DNA of 64,000 bases, from NCBI GenBank assembly GCA_028622995.1, contig JAJQJQ010000014.1, positions 682,001-746,000 on the forward strand. The letters run 5' to 3'. This stretch comes from Panagrolaimus kolymaensis (Eukaryota; Nematoda; Chromadorea; Rhabditida; Panagrolaimidae). Below, piece after piece: positions 21,651 to 34,808 of the stretch (position 1 is the first letter of the stretch; each line of letters opens with the position of its first letter). The position numbers were made by a program, and so were the translations under genes. The notes beneath the pieces were generated by a model that saw only the letters and a program-made list of their open reading frames with translations, did not search any database and was not told the DNA's origin.

Positions 21651-24600
21651 GATTTAAAAAAACGGTTATAATTTCTTTCCAAAAATATAATTCTTTGATA
21701 AAAATTGAGTTGGAATAGGTCTAAAAAATTTTTGAAATAAGATAAGAAAATAAAAACAAAAGCCAGAAAAAAAGAAGCTCGATCTTAACGGAAAAACTTT
21801 TCAAAACATGAATATTTTAGAAGTCAATTAAATTGGTTACAAAACGAATACAATTTTTGTGAATATTTGTAGAACAACGCGTCATCATCAAAAAAGTGGA
21901 AAAGAGTTAGAAAAAACAAAAAATTTATTTATAATAAACAAGGTAAGAGAGTAATTGAAACTTAAAAAAAAATAAAATAAAATAAGTAACGAGTTTTATT
22001 TTATTTTTTGTCACGGTTATTTATTTATTTTCTAATTGAAATGTTCAAGAAAAAATAATGTATGTATGAATGTGAAGTGAAGTGGAGAAAATGATAATGT
22101 TCCAAAGTTCAGACATCAAATAAATCAACAACAAAAAAACTCACATTTGCAAAAAAATAATTGAGAATACCGAAAAAAGGAGAGAAAAATACGCAATTGA
22201 TTTCAGAAGTGGACAAAGATGGAAAGCAACTATCAAAAAAAATGGTAAATGTCCAACCAATACTTTGATTTTGATTAGTAACTTTTTTTTTATGAATGAT
22301 TAGAAAAAGTTGGAAAACAATCTGAAGGAAGTTTGTTAATATTCCTTTTTTTAGATAGAAGAGTCGTTTAAAAAAAAGGAATGAATACTACTTTTTTTTG
22401 TGACGTCACAAATGAGAATAAAAAAAAAGTGTATGGTTGAGAAAAAAAAAACCAAAACAAAAAAACAATTATCATTGGACGAAGAAGAAAGAGAGAAAGA
22501 GAGAGAGTTTATTAAAAAATAAAGTTAATGGAAAAAATGTTTTTTTTAAACATCCATAAAATTTAAGGAATTACAAAAACCTTTGTCTTTGTTCATCAGA
22601 AACTTTTTTAATTAAGGAGTGCAAGATTTTTGTTTTGATATTCCGAATTACTGTAAACAATATTTTTTATGTAAAAAGTCACTTCAGTATAGAACCTCAA
22701 AGAAAATCTTAGAAATTTGTGTTTTTTTTAAGATCGAAAAAGTTTTTGCAAAAAATCATTTATTTAAAAGTGCAGCCAACCATAGCCATAACTATCTATC
22801 TATGTATGTTCAAGGGTAATCAAACAAAAATGACTTTTTTTCCACCACCACCTTCGCATTAACAACCATAAAATCATCAAACAAAAAAAATAAAATTCAA
22901 ATAAATGAGGCATCGTTTGAGAAGCATCAGAAGCAGAATAGGAAAAAATAAAGGACAAAGGTTGAGAATGAATTCAAAACTAGATTTTTTTTTGTTGAAT
23001 TGTTGAAGTAAAACTACTCATTTTTGGAGGAGCGTTCAGTTCAAAACGATAAAAAAAAGGATGAATGGATGGATACATGCAGAGCAAAAGGGTTCAATGT
23101 GCTTAAAACATGGTTCAACAACATAAACAAATAAAATCTAAAAAAAACGTAGGCGATACAAAAAAATAAAATAAAAATTTATGCTCCCAGCACGACATTT
23201 TTTGCCGCATGATTTTCTTGCTAATCAAAAATAAATGTTAGATTCCAAATTCTAATATTTTTTATTCAGGAAATAAAAAATCAAAAAACAACTATTCTAG
23301 AAATCAAAGTTTCCCTGTGTTTTGTTTTTGAAATAACAAAGGCATTTTTCTTGAAAGACATCGAAAGCAACTACAAATATAATAAATTTTATGCGTTATT
23401 TATTTTTAAATTTTTTTTTTGAAATTTATATGATGATCAAGAATCATTCACACCAAAAAAGTTTGATTGTGGAAAGGCGGGGGTGGACGACATAAATGTG
23501 AATGAGAAGAAAAAACGAGTAATTTTGAAATATAAATTTAGCCAAAAAAATATAATATTAAAAATCAGTAAACAAACAAAAAATAAGTAATGGAAAAAAA
23601 AAGAAGGAAAATGACCAAATCAACCCAAAAAAATTTTTATTGAGAAAAACAAAAAACTTTTCGAGATTGTTATCATTTTTTTACCGTAAATATAAATTAT
23701 GAGAAAAAAACCGCCAAAATAAATAGAATCAAATTTATTTCTTTTTTATTAAAAATGGGTTTTTGGTAAAAAAAATAAAAACCAGGTCTTACAAATCAAG
23801 AGTCTCCAAGAGAAAGTTAAAATTACAATTTTGCATTTTTGAAAATGAAAAAATTAAGAAGAAAAAAATAGACATAAATTTGAGTGAAAAAAACATCGGC
23901 AAAATTCATATTCGCCAAAGTAAAAAAAAATAAACTTAATTTTTACTCTTTATTTTTCTCTCCTGTTTTTTTTTTTTTACAACTTCATGAGTCATGCACA
24001 ATTAAAGTAGTAGGTTGGTTTTAAGGAATTAAGAGTGTCTGTCTCTCTTATTATTATTTTTTGCAGTCCATTGCAATTTGCAAATAAAAAAGTGGTCGTT
24101 TACAAAAGAAACTCTCATCACTGAGTTTACCGAAAACAAAAAATACTGAATTCATTCATTTTTTTAAGAATAAAAAATTAAAAAAACCCTCGACGATGAC
24201 AATAAAAGAAAAAAAAGTGATCAGATCTCGACAAAAAATAAATGTGAAGAAAGAAAACAGAAAACTTTACAAAAGAAACAAAATAGAAAAAATAAATGCA
24301 TCAAGGTCAATTATTTTTTTAAGAACAATTTTTTTCTTGAGAAAAACTTTAAAAAATTTTTCTTTTATATGAAAGCAAACGAGCAGCTTTTATCTATCCA
24401 ACATAAAAAAAATAGGCAGAGAGATAGTTAGTTAATTACAATTTTATTTGGCGAACAAAAAAAAAAACAGAAAATTCAGAAAACTATTTTTCTCTGAACT
24501 TTCTCTTTAACCTTAAAATTTTTTTAAGTCGTCGTCTTTTTGACAAACTTCAATTTTTTAATTTTGGGGAAAAAATTATAGATAGGCAGATAGTTGTGTT

Positions 24601-25298
24601 AATATTTTTATTTTTTTCTTGTTATTTGAACATAGAGATCGAAAATTAGAAAGTAAATGAAAATGGTATAAAATGGCGGAAAAAAAGTTACAAATAAATT
24701 ATAAAACGTTTGTTCGAAGAAATTTTTTTTTGTTGCTTACATTTTAAGTAACGAAGTCTTATTGTTGATGAATTTATGAACTTTTTTGTTTACAACAAAA
24801 ATTTTAAGAATGGTTTTCCATGTTTCAATTCAAATCTTTTTTAAAGTTATTAATTTAAAATCATTTCAAAGAAATTCTAATAAGGAAGATTTTTAAATTT
24901 TTAATGTTCTCAATTTTTAAGTATGTAGTTCCTTATTGTTGTCTTATAAAAAAGAGACAAGCAATAAAGTTAAAGGTCGGTCAAAAAGATAAAAAAAACT
25001 ATAAAACTTTTATTTAAAAAAGCGTAAAAAATATTTTACTTTATTTTTTATATTTAAAAAAATAAAAGTTAATTCATTCATTTATGAACTAACAAACATT
25101 TTTTTTTTGAAGACAAATAACTTCTTATTTTTTCCGGTCATAAACGGGTTTTCTTCCATCATTTGTCGTCTATTTTCTTATAACTTTTACAACTTCTTTA
25201 AAAAGGGGACAATTGCTACATATGTAAAAGGACAGCAACAACAAAACAAAAAATTAACAATATCGGAAAATGTTAAAAAAGAAAGTAACAACCAAGCG
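21651..25298. other. AT-rich intergenic region upstream of the PTR gene
   Basis: About 3.6 kb of AT-rich DNA with no gene I can support. It should hold the PTR promoter and 5' UTR. Simple features: a GA-rich tract near 22480-22510, many poly-A and poly-T runs, and a CRE-like TGACGTCA within 22400-22410. ORFs here are short and biased to Lys or Phe, as expected by chance. Confidence 0.4.
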
Positions 25299-25306
25299 CT
25301 CACGTC

Positions 25307-25812
25307 CAGTGTTACATATTTTCCTTTTTGTCGCCTCAGCCTCCGCCTCCGACTCCGGAGGCGGAGGCGTTGGAGGCGCCTCCGAATCGCCTCCGGCAAA
25401 GGCAAAATTTTTTCGATCGATTTTTCCCAAAAAGTCTTAAATATAGTAGAAATAAGGGTTTTATGAACTTTAAAAGGTATTTTAGTCACCAAAATAGAAC
25501 AAATATAGCAAAAATCAATTAATTTTTGGGTTTTGAATATTTTTTGAAGCTTTATGTTAGTATTAGATAACTTCGAAATAATAATTAACTTCTTTTTTAA
25601 GCATATAATTTTGATAAACACAGTTGGTTTTAAGGTAAAATAATGTAAATTTAAGTGATTTTCGACAAATTTATCTAATTTTTTGGTAAAAATCATATTT
25701 GGAGGTTCGGAGGCGGAGTCGGAGGCGCGCCTCCGCCTCCAGCACATCGCCTCCGCCTCCGCTCCACCTCCGGAGGTGGAGGCGCCTCCGGAGGCGGAGG
25801 CGTGTAACACTG
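25307..25812. mobile_element. hAT-type MITE, 506 bases
   Basis: Perfect 10-base terminal inverted repeats CAGTGTTACA / TGTAACACTG at 25307-25316 and 25803-25812. They are flanked by a perfect 8-base target duplication CTCACGTC (25299-25306 and 25813-25820). An 8-base duplication with CAGTG-type ends is diagnostic of the hAT superfamily. Subterminal blocks (about 25330-25400 and 25700-25802) are dense in GGCGGA/TCCGCC hexamers in both orientations and can form large hairpins. The 300-base centre is AT-rich and non-coding. No transposase is encoded. The perfect duplication suggests a recent insertion. ORFs that cross it on either strand are artefacts of the hexamer repeats. Confidence 0.9.
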
Positions 25813-25820
25813 CTCACGTC

Positions 25821-28800
25821 ATTTCAAGTTTTTTTTTCGTTTCTTGTAGAGACACAATCGAAAATTTTAGAAAGTGTAAGTGTCAAAAGAAAAATAAAAA
25901 AGTTATAAATTATTTCAAAGAACACTAAATTTTTATTTTTTTTAAAGTACATACAACTAACTGATTTCCTTAAAGCGTTATTATTTTTTTTTTAGGAGAA
26001 AAATTCCAATCAATTTGATTGTCAAAAAAGCTAAATAAAAGTTGACGTTTTCATGGGCGGCTAAATAATAATAAAAAGGAATGCTAGCAGCAAAGAACCA
26101 GTTTCATTCAAATCCCATCAAACTTCTAAGCAATATTTTTTTTTATATTTGCTTCATAGAAAACAAAAATTTTCGGTCACCCAAACTTTGAATAAAACTC
26201 CAAAACTACATGCATCTAAATTTTAATTAAACTCCAATATCGTTTTAGAAAAAAATAGGTAAAAACTCTTCTTTAATTAACACAAAAAAAATTCTTATTC
26301 AAATTATTAAAAATCACAATTTCTAGATCTTTTCGTCCAAACAAAAAAGAAGTAAGTGTCAAAAACAATTATCTCATAAAAAGGCATCCAAGAAAAAAAA
26401 TTTCTCTCGAGGCCTTATCCTTCAAAGCGCAAGAATTTGTTGTTTGATATCGCCGCGTATAAAAATTATTACGAAAGAAAGAAAAACATAATGATGATGA
26501 TCAATGAAAGAAGATAAAAAAAGGAAAGAAAAGAAGTTTAATAAAATCAGTGACGTTTTATTTTGTTGTTGGGCAATAATAACCAACCAAAAAAATTAGA
26601 GAAAATCCATCCAAAAAAAAGAAGGCAAAAGAGACAGAAGTTGATGGAGAGAGAGTGTTTGGACTCCAAAAATATGTGGAGAGAGAAGAGAGTGGAGAAA
26701 AGCAAAGACGGCGACAACGACACATATGTGTATTGAAAAAAATATTCTTCTTCTCTTCTTTTTTTTCGCCTTTGATTTTGATTTTTTTTTCAAAATCGGT
26801 TACTTGTTAACTTCTTTTTTTTATGATTTTTGGATGAAAGAAAAAAAAATGAGAAAAATAGAAACCAGTTACAAAGGTGAAGGCAACGGCAGCCAGCAGC
26901 GGCGACAGAAGTTATGGACGCGTGTGTTACATAAAAATACGGACAAGGCGCGCGATCGATGTTCAGAAAAAGAAGAAAAAATTTGTTTTTGAAGCTTGCC
27001 TTTTTTGAATTCAACTTCTTTTTATTCTGCGTTTTTTTTGTTGAGAAAAGGCATAGATTCCGAATGAAAAAAGAAGAAAGAAAAAATGGTTTCAGTTTTG
27101 TATAAATAAAATAATTCAAAGCAAATAAAAGATAATTATAGGTGTCGTTCGCCTCAAGGTATGCATGCACAAATATAAATAAAATGTGTATTTTGATTTG
27201 TCTAAAAGAAAAATTCAAAAAAAAACCCGAAAACAACAACATCAAACAAGAGAAGAAGAAAAACTTTGAATCAAAAAAGGAAAATTTTTGTACGAAATTT
27301 CAGATTTCAAAAGCAATGAAAATGTTTACAAAATTGAATGACCGCCGCCGACATCATGAATAACAAGCAGAAGAAAAAAAAAGTTAGAAATGAAAACAAA
27401 ATGTTTGTCAAAAAAAAGATTTCAGAAGGCCTAGAAAATTCGATTTCTTTGAAAAGCCAAAACTAAAACTTTTACGTAAAATTTTTATAGATTTTTTAAC
27501 TAAAAATAAAAAAAGAAAACAAAAAGTTTCTTTTTTTAAATCCTAAAATTGATATGAAGATTTTTTTATTTTAGTAAGTGTTTTGGCCTATCTTGGCTTT
27601 AAAACAATTAATCCTAAAAACATAAACAACTTTTTTTTCTTCAAAACGTTCAGTTGCAATAATTTAAATTTGCTACAGAAAAAATGAAATTTCAACATCA
27701 AACAAAAACTTTAATATGTTCCATTTCTAGCTCTAATTTAATTTTTTTCTAAACCCTTTTCTAAAGAATAACATCACCAATCATTAACAACTTCTGATAG
27801 TAATCAAAAACTTTTTATAAAACCCATCTTATTAGAACACTTCTTTTACTTTTTTGACTCAAATCATCAACAACAAAAAAACAAGAACAAAAAAAATTCG
27901 AATCAACAAAAACAAACATTCTTGATCAACGAGAAAATCGAGAGTCAAAAAAAATATGACAAATTATTTTATTTTATTTTTGTTAATACATACAAATTTA
28001 AATCGAGTTTTCTTTAGTTTTTTTAAATTGACGTAATTTTTTTTATTTTCATTACTGCCACCATTTTTTTAAAATATTGACTAAAAACAGAAGGTAGTTA
28101 GTTGGAAGAAAGAAATGAGAGAGAATTATCGCTCTAAAAGACCAACTCTCAAAAAAGGTAAAGAGGCCTTCTTCGATAGTTAGTAACTTGTACAAAAGGA
28201 AATTAACTGACTGTCAACGACCGTTTATTTTATTTTTCTTCATTAAATTAAAAACAATCAATCTTTTAAAATGGCCATCTTCTCTTTTTTCATTTCATTT
28301 TTCCATGCATACGTTTATTTTATGTGCAAAGTTTAAAATGATGTGTTTTATGTAAAAAAGTAAATGGAAATAATAAAAATATAAAAGTGGACTAAACAAA
28401 GGGTCATGGAATTGAGCAAAGGTGAAAAAAAGAAGAAAAAAAAGATTGCTATCATTTGAGTTTGGGAGATTCGATGAGGCTTTTCTTGCAAAGTTATAAA
28501 CATAACATTTCATGTTTTAAAAAAAGTAAAAAAAGATAATTAAAGCTTCGGTTTTTTAAATAGACTAGCAAAAAAATTTTTTGATCGCTTTTAAAATTAA
28601 TTGAAAATTCAATTGCTTTTTTTCAGCTTTTTTTGTTGGTCGAAACTTTTTTAGAATATTTCAATTTGATTTAAAAATAAATAAATCAACTGCATTCTTT
28701 TTATCAGCAGACAGATAAGATAAATATTATAAGCTTGATTGCATAATAAAACAAGAAAGATAAAAAGAAAAACCGCAATCGCAACATCCACATAATTAAA

Positions 28801-29393
28801 ACTCGTTGTGGCGGCAGTAGAAGAATGTGAATTTGGGGAGAAATAAATTCGCAAATGAAAAATAACGTAATCTTTCACTTTTTAGCGACGATGACCAAAT
28901 TTGAACTTGAAAAAAAATAAAAAAAAAGAGAAAAAACATATTATAATTAAACGGGTCAAAATGAAATCAACTATTCTTTGATGTGGTTTAATTTATTTAG
29001 CAGTAAACTTATTTAAAAAATAATAATTTAAAGAGTTAGGTTTTTTCCATAAAAATATTAAAAAAATCAATCGATTATCTGTTGCTTTGAATAATTTTAG
29101 CCTTTGAAAAGCAATGAATGCAGTCAGATATTCTCATATTTTCGATTGAAAAAAAAGATTTGCTTTTTTTTCTTTTGTTATGTGCCTCCAGAAATGATGT
29201 CAAAAAAAGTTCAAAACCATTGAACAAAAAAAAACTAGTTATTGACTTCATTTTTAAGCTTTCCTTTCCTTTTATATTTTGCTTTCTTTCATTCTATTTT
29301 TATTGATGATTTAAAAAAGTTTACCAAATTTATTTTTTTTGTTTTTGCAAAAAAAGTATCTAAAAAAAGAGTCTCTTTCAGAGTAAAATTAAT
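25821..29393. other. AT-rich intergenic region
   Basis: Between the hAT MITE and the receptor gene. No multi-exon gene could be built. A GC-richer island at 26880-26970 is open on both strands. A hydrophobic frame on the minus strand at 28651-28878 (containing SSTAATTSFNYVDVAIAVFL) is the most protein-like piece but has no partner exon. Other long frames are rich in Phe, Lys and Asn as expected of A/T runs. Confidence 0.35.
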
Positions 29394-30702
29394 TTATTTT
29401 CTACCACCACCAGAATTATTATTACTTTGAATGATTACAGTATTTTCATCTTTATATGAAATATGAGCAAATTTAAAGAAAGCTTTTTTCATCGAAGTAC
29501 AGATTAATATTAATGTTATTGGACGGCTCAAATTGATTATGTCCAACATCCATATTGATGCAAGGTATGGCGTGTCATCGGTCGTTGTATATCCCACAAT
29601 GGTTCGATAAATTTGAATTGACTAAAATTTTTAGGAGAAAATTAATTTATGTAAGAAAAGTTTTATTCTAGGACTCAGAGCTTTCGCTTTTGGCCTCTAT
29701 GTTTTTTTTGTTGCTAATATACATACTGAAAATTCCTAGATTTATGATATTTTCTCTTCAAAAGCCGGCGTTTTAGATATAAAACAAAACTTACTTTTAC
29801 AATTGTAAATAAAATATCGAAAAACAAATCCAAAAGTGTAACAAAAAGTAAACGTTTTTCAGCTTTTTGTGCCACACTATTATTATCATTTGTTTTTGAA
29901 GAGTTATATTTAATTAAATAATACAGAGCTCCTAAATTTAAAATTGTTGTTGAAAGAGCTGTGATAACATATTGAGCGGTCGTAGTTTGAGTTCGACTAT
30001 ATTGAACAAAATCAGCTTTAACATCAATTGAAACGGCCTCATTAGTAATATAAATTTTTGTGGTTCCAAATAAATTACTTCCAATTAATGGAAATGGAAT
30101 AAAAAAACTTAAAAAAATAGCAAATTTACCAAATTTTTTCCAAATCTAAAAATCATAAATAAAAGATTCTTTTATTTCGTTGTGAGATTAAAATTCACAA
30201 ACTTTCTAACCTTTTCATGTTTGGGTGGAATAGCTAAAGCTGTGAGACGATTAGCTGAACTAAAAACCAATAAATAACATCGAAGAGGAACTAAATATTG
30301 AGAAAGAAAGGAACAAATTTTAAACAGGTATAAATCTTCTTTTCCAAGATAAAATCGATATGTTAATGGGCAAGCTGTGAGTTTGGTAAAAAACCATGCA
30401 TTAATATAATGCAAAATGTCCTGGAAAAGGTTGAATTAAAATGGGATTATTTTTTGCATGAATAAAAATCCTAAAAATTTTGGGTTTTCTTGTCGAGATT
30501 TCCTGTCACAAAAATTCTATTTATTTGATTGAAAAAAAATGCTAACCACAAAACCAATAATAATGCAAAGTTTAAAAAAGAATGATTTGAAAGGTTTATT
30601 CAACGATGGCACCAAAAATTGAATCATCACAAAAATGTATAATGGAAATAAAACAATTCCATAACAAACTTGAATAATTAATTGAGGAGTCGTGTAAGGC
30701 AT
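29394..30702 (-). CDS. Serpentine chemoreceptor, Srg-superfamily-like (7TM GPCR)
   Basis: Four exons (30702-30547, 30420-30211, 30145-29795, 29621-29394) give 314 residues with about seven hydrophobic helices. TM1 is in LIIQVCYGIVLFPLYIFVMI. Exon 2 contains LVPLRCYLLVFSSANRLTAL, the TM3 region typical of nematode Srg/Srv receptors. Exon 3 has KRLLFVTLLDLFFDILFTIV, and the C-terminal helix in exon 4 is DIINLSRPITLILICTSMKK. The family comprises nematode-specific putative chemosensory receptors in sensory cilia; the ligand is unknown. Two donors are GTTAGN rather than GTAAGN, but the phases agree. The tail is Asn/Gly-rich. Assignment among srg, srv and srx relatives is not secure. Confidence 0.82.
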
Positions 30703-31929
30703 TTTCCGACTAATTCCAAAAAAATTATTTCAACACTTATTTTTTTTAGTTTGCACTTTCCATTTACAAAAGAAAAAGAACTTTTTTTGTTGTTTACATT
30801 CGAAGAATTAAAAATACATAATTTTGCTATATTTTACATGGTTTTTATGCTCAATTTTTTCTTCTTCTTTAAAGTTTTTTCTTTAAAAGTAATCATTTAA
30901 GAATTAGTTTTTTTTGCACCCGCGTCTTTACACTTTTCTTTATTTGCTTAAAGTTATAATTTGTGAAAAAAAGTAAATTATTGCTTAAATTTTATTCACT
31001 GAATAAAAATTATGGCTTACAAAACAAAAATTTTTCTCGTAAGACATAATAATAAAAGTCAAACAAAAAAAGGTGAATCACCAATGAATTCAATATTTTT
31101 ATGTTTTACATATTTCTTCTTGCTTTATTAATACCATCAACGTTTTTTTCTTCTTCTTTCTTTGATTGAGCAAAGAAAAAAATAATATCATAATGAGAGA
31201 AAAAAAAGAAAATAATTAACGGTGTTTTATTTACAGCGAATAAAAAAATTAAAAAAGAGAGCACAAAATCATTTACATACATACATACAAATAAAAGTGA
31301 CTAGGCGCCATAAAAAAAACAACCTAAAATTAAGGAATGCAAATATTTTAAAAAATAATACTGTTTATATTTAAAAAATTTTTAACAAAAAAATTGAAAA
31401 TGTGAAAAGACGATATTACAAATTTAAATAATTAAATTAATTAGTTTTGTTTTATTTTGAAGAAAAAAATTCTTTTTTTGTGCGAGAAATTAATTACCCA
31501 TAAAAAAAATAGTTGTGTAATTTTTTGTTTAATTTTGTGCGAATGAAAAACTGGATGAAGAATTTGTATCATTTTTTTTTAAACAAGAGCCATAAAGTTA
31601 TTTTCTTTTTTTGAAAAATTACAGAATTTTTTTTGGATTAATTAAAGTTTGGAATTCTTCAAAAATGGAGAAATAATCTTTTCAAAATATATTAAAAAAT
31701 ATCTGATCACAAATTAAAATTGAGATGTGAGAGAATAACATACATAAAAAAATAATAGGAAAAAATAAAGAAAAAACTATCGAATCATAAAAAATGTTTT
31801 TAAATATGAAAAAAATTAAGTGAGCAAATTATAATTTAATGAATGAATTTTGTTAAGAAAAAAAAATTATTGCATTTTAATGCCTTAAAAATTTGTTACC
31901 AAAATATATCTTTTTTTAGAAAGAAAAAA
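30703..31929. other. Intergenic gap between two minus-strand genes
   Basis: AT-rich. It contains the presumed promoter of the receptor gene and the 3' UTR of the convertase gene. A CATA microsatellite lies near 31275-31288. No gene is seen. Confidence 0.5.
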
Positions 31930-34725
31930 TTAATAAAGACCTAATAATGCTGTAGTTATAATTGTAACAAAAATGGATGATATCAATGAAGATAATGAAG
32001 AGGAAGCTTTGGATTCATGTAATGCATCAATGGATCGTTCACTAAGCATATATGATTCTTTTGAATATCCCATGTCACCAATATGCATGGAAGTTCCATG
32101 AAGGACTAATTCCCATTTCGTTAATTCAGCATCTAAAATTTGCAAAAAATATTATAAAAACTAGTACTTTTATCTCTAAAGAAAAAATTTTTGGGTGTCG
32201 TAGAGAAAATGGTTTTTTGTGCAATTTAAAGATTTCTGTGTGTTTAATTAATACTTACCATCCCAACCATCATTATCTATTTCTAATATCCATGTACCCG
32301 CTGCAGGTTCACCCCAATTATGTGTGGACATGAATGCCCAATCTGTGAAACCACTCCTTGCATTATCTCTTTGCCTTTTAGCTAATAAAGTTGAACGCGT
32401 TCCTAAAAATTTTAATATTTCAATCAAATATTTGTTTATTTTTTTTTGTTTCAAGAGACAAACCTTTGGGTGAAATTAAATATATTTCAATATCACCTCT
32501 TTTTGGAGCTTTAAGTGTGACTATAGCTTGAACGTGTTCCAACCAGTTTACATGTCGATCAATATTACCAGAACATCCTTCAGTAAATAATTGTAAATGC
32601 AATCGAGAACCATGTGGAATAATTTTATATGATTTTGGATATGTTACTATACATTTATTAGCTTGGGGAACGGTATTCCATTTAGTTGCTAATTTAACCA
32701 TTGCACCAGCATCAAGAAGGCCATAACCAAATGAATGAGAAACATTTCGACCTACGCCATTTATTTTCCAATCTCCAGCTCGTAAGTTTAATGGTTTAGC
32801 AGTTCGAACCACGATGTGTTGAAGATCTCGCCAAGTTAGATCGGGATTGGCTTCCAATGTTAAAGCTGCAATTCCTGCAGCTAATGGAGCTGAAGCGGAT
32901 GTGCCTGTATGAGTTTTAGTGCAGCTATGATGCAAATCCGTTGTTACAATCATTTTTTCTCCTGTCGCTCCAGATGAATAAGCCGTAGCTAAAGTGGATG
33001 AACAAGCTTCAGAATACCATGGTATATTTCCTTTTTCGGTAGCAGAAGAAATGGATAAAGTATAAATGGAATTTGTATATCCATCACAATTACACGAATC
33101 AGCATCTTTGCCTCCATTGCCACTAGCCCAAATAAAAATTGAACCTTTTCCTCCTCGACCATAAGTTATTCCCCTTTCAAATGCATGCTTTGTAAGTGTA
33201 GCGGGTCCATCCACAGTTCGTCCATCATCATCTGGGCCCCAACTAGCTGAGTAAATATCAATATGTAAATAGCTATGACTTAATGAGGCAGCTTCCACGG
33301 CATCGGTTACATCACCATCAAGCATACGAATTCCACCAATTTTAGAATTATATGCAATTCCAACAACGCACATGGAATTATTCATCACTGATGCCACTTC
33401 TCCAGCGCAACGAGTACCATGGCGATTTTCATCAGAATAATCATATCGTGGAGTTGGATCATCATCTCGATCATTTACATCGAATGAAGCTTTAGGATCA
33501 TAATTTGGAGCAATATCAGGGTGAGTATGTTCCAAGCCATCATCAAGAATGGTCACGACCACGCCTTTACCCGTGTAACCCAATTGCCAGGCTTCTTTAA
33601 CATTGTGATCCATTTCTCCTCCAAATTGTTCACTTCGATGCTGAAGAAAAAAATAGGGCAATAAACAAATTTTTATAGAATTTTATGGTGAAACCAAATT
33701 CATGTCGAGACTATCAAGAAGCCCTCAATCTTCGAAACTCAAAAAAGATACTTACCAAATACCACATATCTGACCAAAGAGGATCATTTGGTGGAATAAA
33801 AGGTTTTAGAGGTCTTTGAATTTCATTAAAATCTTCATCTAATGAATTTCCAAGTAATCCATAATGGTGGTTCCATCTCGAAGTCGATGATCCCGAACCA
33901 CTATTAGTCCTTTCATGCCTTTTTATTATTCTTTGATAATCACGTTTCACTCTTTTCTTTGCAATTTGTTGCTCTAATTTTAACACCTAAAACCCAAGTT
34001 TATTAACTTCAACTAAAAAAAAAATTGGAGCGAACCTTTCCATCATTTCCTAAAACTTTATCCAATGATCTTCGTGCTTTTCTTGGAGATTTTGTACGAA
34101 TATTATGTTTAATAAATAAAAAATAATTATCATCTTGTATTATCTATAAAAAAATAGCCAAAATAATTTTATAGGAGCTAAAAGATTAAGAAATGATGAG
34201 GCTTACTCGTCCTTTATTAATAAACCCATATTTTTCAGCTAATATATTTGCATCCTCATTTTTACCACTTTCTATTTTAACTGACCATTCATTTTTATAA
34301 TATTTTCGATAACTTGGTTTTGATCTTTGTTCAGTTTCTAATGAATAATCTGAAACATACGAAAAATTTTAATTTTTTTAATCAAAAAAATTCGATGCAT
34401 TTAAAAGCAAAAAAGAAAATTTAAATTTCTTTAAAAATTCAAAGTTTTTTGGTAAAGACTCATTCATACCTTCAATGTCTCTATAATCAATATCTGATGA
34501 AGAATAAATTAATCCAATTAAACACGTAAGAATAAAGGTAATTTGAAAGAATAAAGAATAATTATTATTGGAATTTGAAAACAGTCTTCTCGAAGATGGC
34601 GGCTGCTTTCTCGAATTCCGATACATTTTAGTATTATTTTTTGGATGAATTTCTTGTAATTTTAATCGAGATTTTGTAAATTTATAAACATTATTTTTAA
34701 TTTCTCCATTATTTAGTAGCTCCAT
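31930..34725 (-). CDS. kpc-1: Furin/KPC-1-type proprotein convertase (subtilisin-like)
   Basis: Seven exons (34747-34470, 34349-34207, 34143-34036, 33986-33756, 33640-32464, 32402-32259, 32132-31930) give 753 residues from the ATG at 34725. Order: a cytoplasmic leader and a hydrophobic signal-anchor (NYSLFFQITFILTCLIGLIY), then an S8 pro-domain (WSVKIESGK, YGFINKGRI). The autoprocessing site is AKKRVKR at 178-184. The peptidase has an intact triad and oxyanion residue: D279 (ILDDGLEHTHPD), H320 (NRHGTRCAGE), N421 (WASGNGG), S494 (HTGTSASAPLAAG). A P domain follows, and a hydrophobic C-terminus (SLISSIFVTIITTALLGLY) could be a membrane tail or GPI signal. The enzyme cleaves secreted precursors after dibasic sites in the Golgi. 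The YDPKASFDVNDRDDDPTPRY segment is closer to furin than to PC2, hence KPC-1-like; BLI-4 is the alternative. Exons upstream may extend the protein. Confidence 0.9.
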
Positions 34726-34808
34726 GTTGCTGCTGCAACTGGACTCACTAAAAATAAAAATGTTTTTTGTTTTGATAGTTTTCTGGTTTTAATAAAAATA
34801 AAACTCAC

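Noticed and set aside
21379..21657. Plus-strand Ala-rich frame over the PTR first exon
   Set aside because: It is the complement of the Ala/Ser-rich N-terminus of the PTR protein, whose exon chain is well supported.
25107..25928. Long Pro/Glu/Ala- and Arg-rich frames crossing the hAT element on both strands
   Set aside because: They result from GGCGGA/TCCGCC hexamers in the MITE, which stay open in several frames; target duplication and inverted repeats explain the DNA.
26726..27245. Overlapping 88- and 151-codon frames on opposite strands
   Set aside because: Dominated by Phe, Lys and Asn from T and A runs; only the short GC island at 26880-26970 looks different, and no exon pair could be built.
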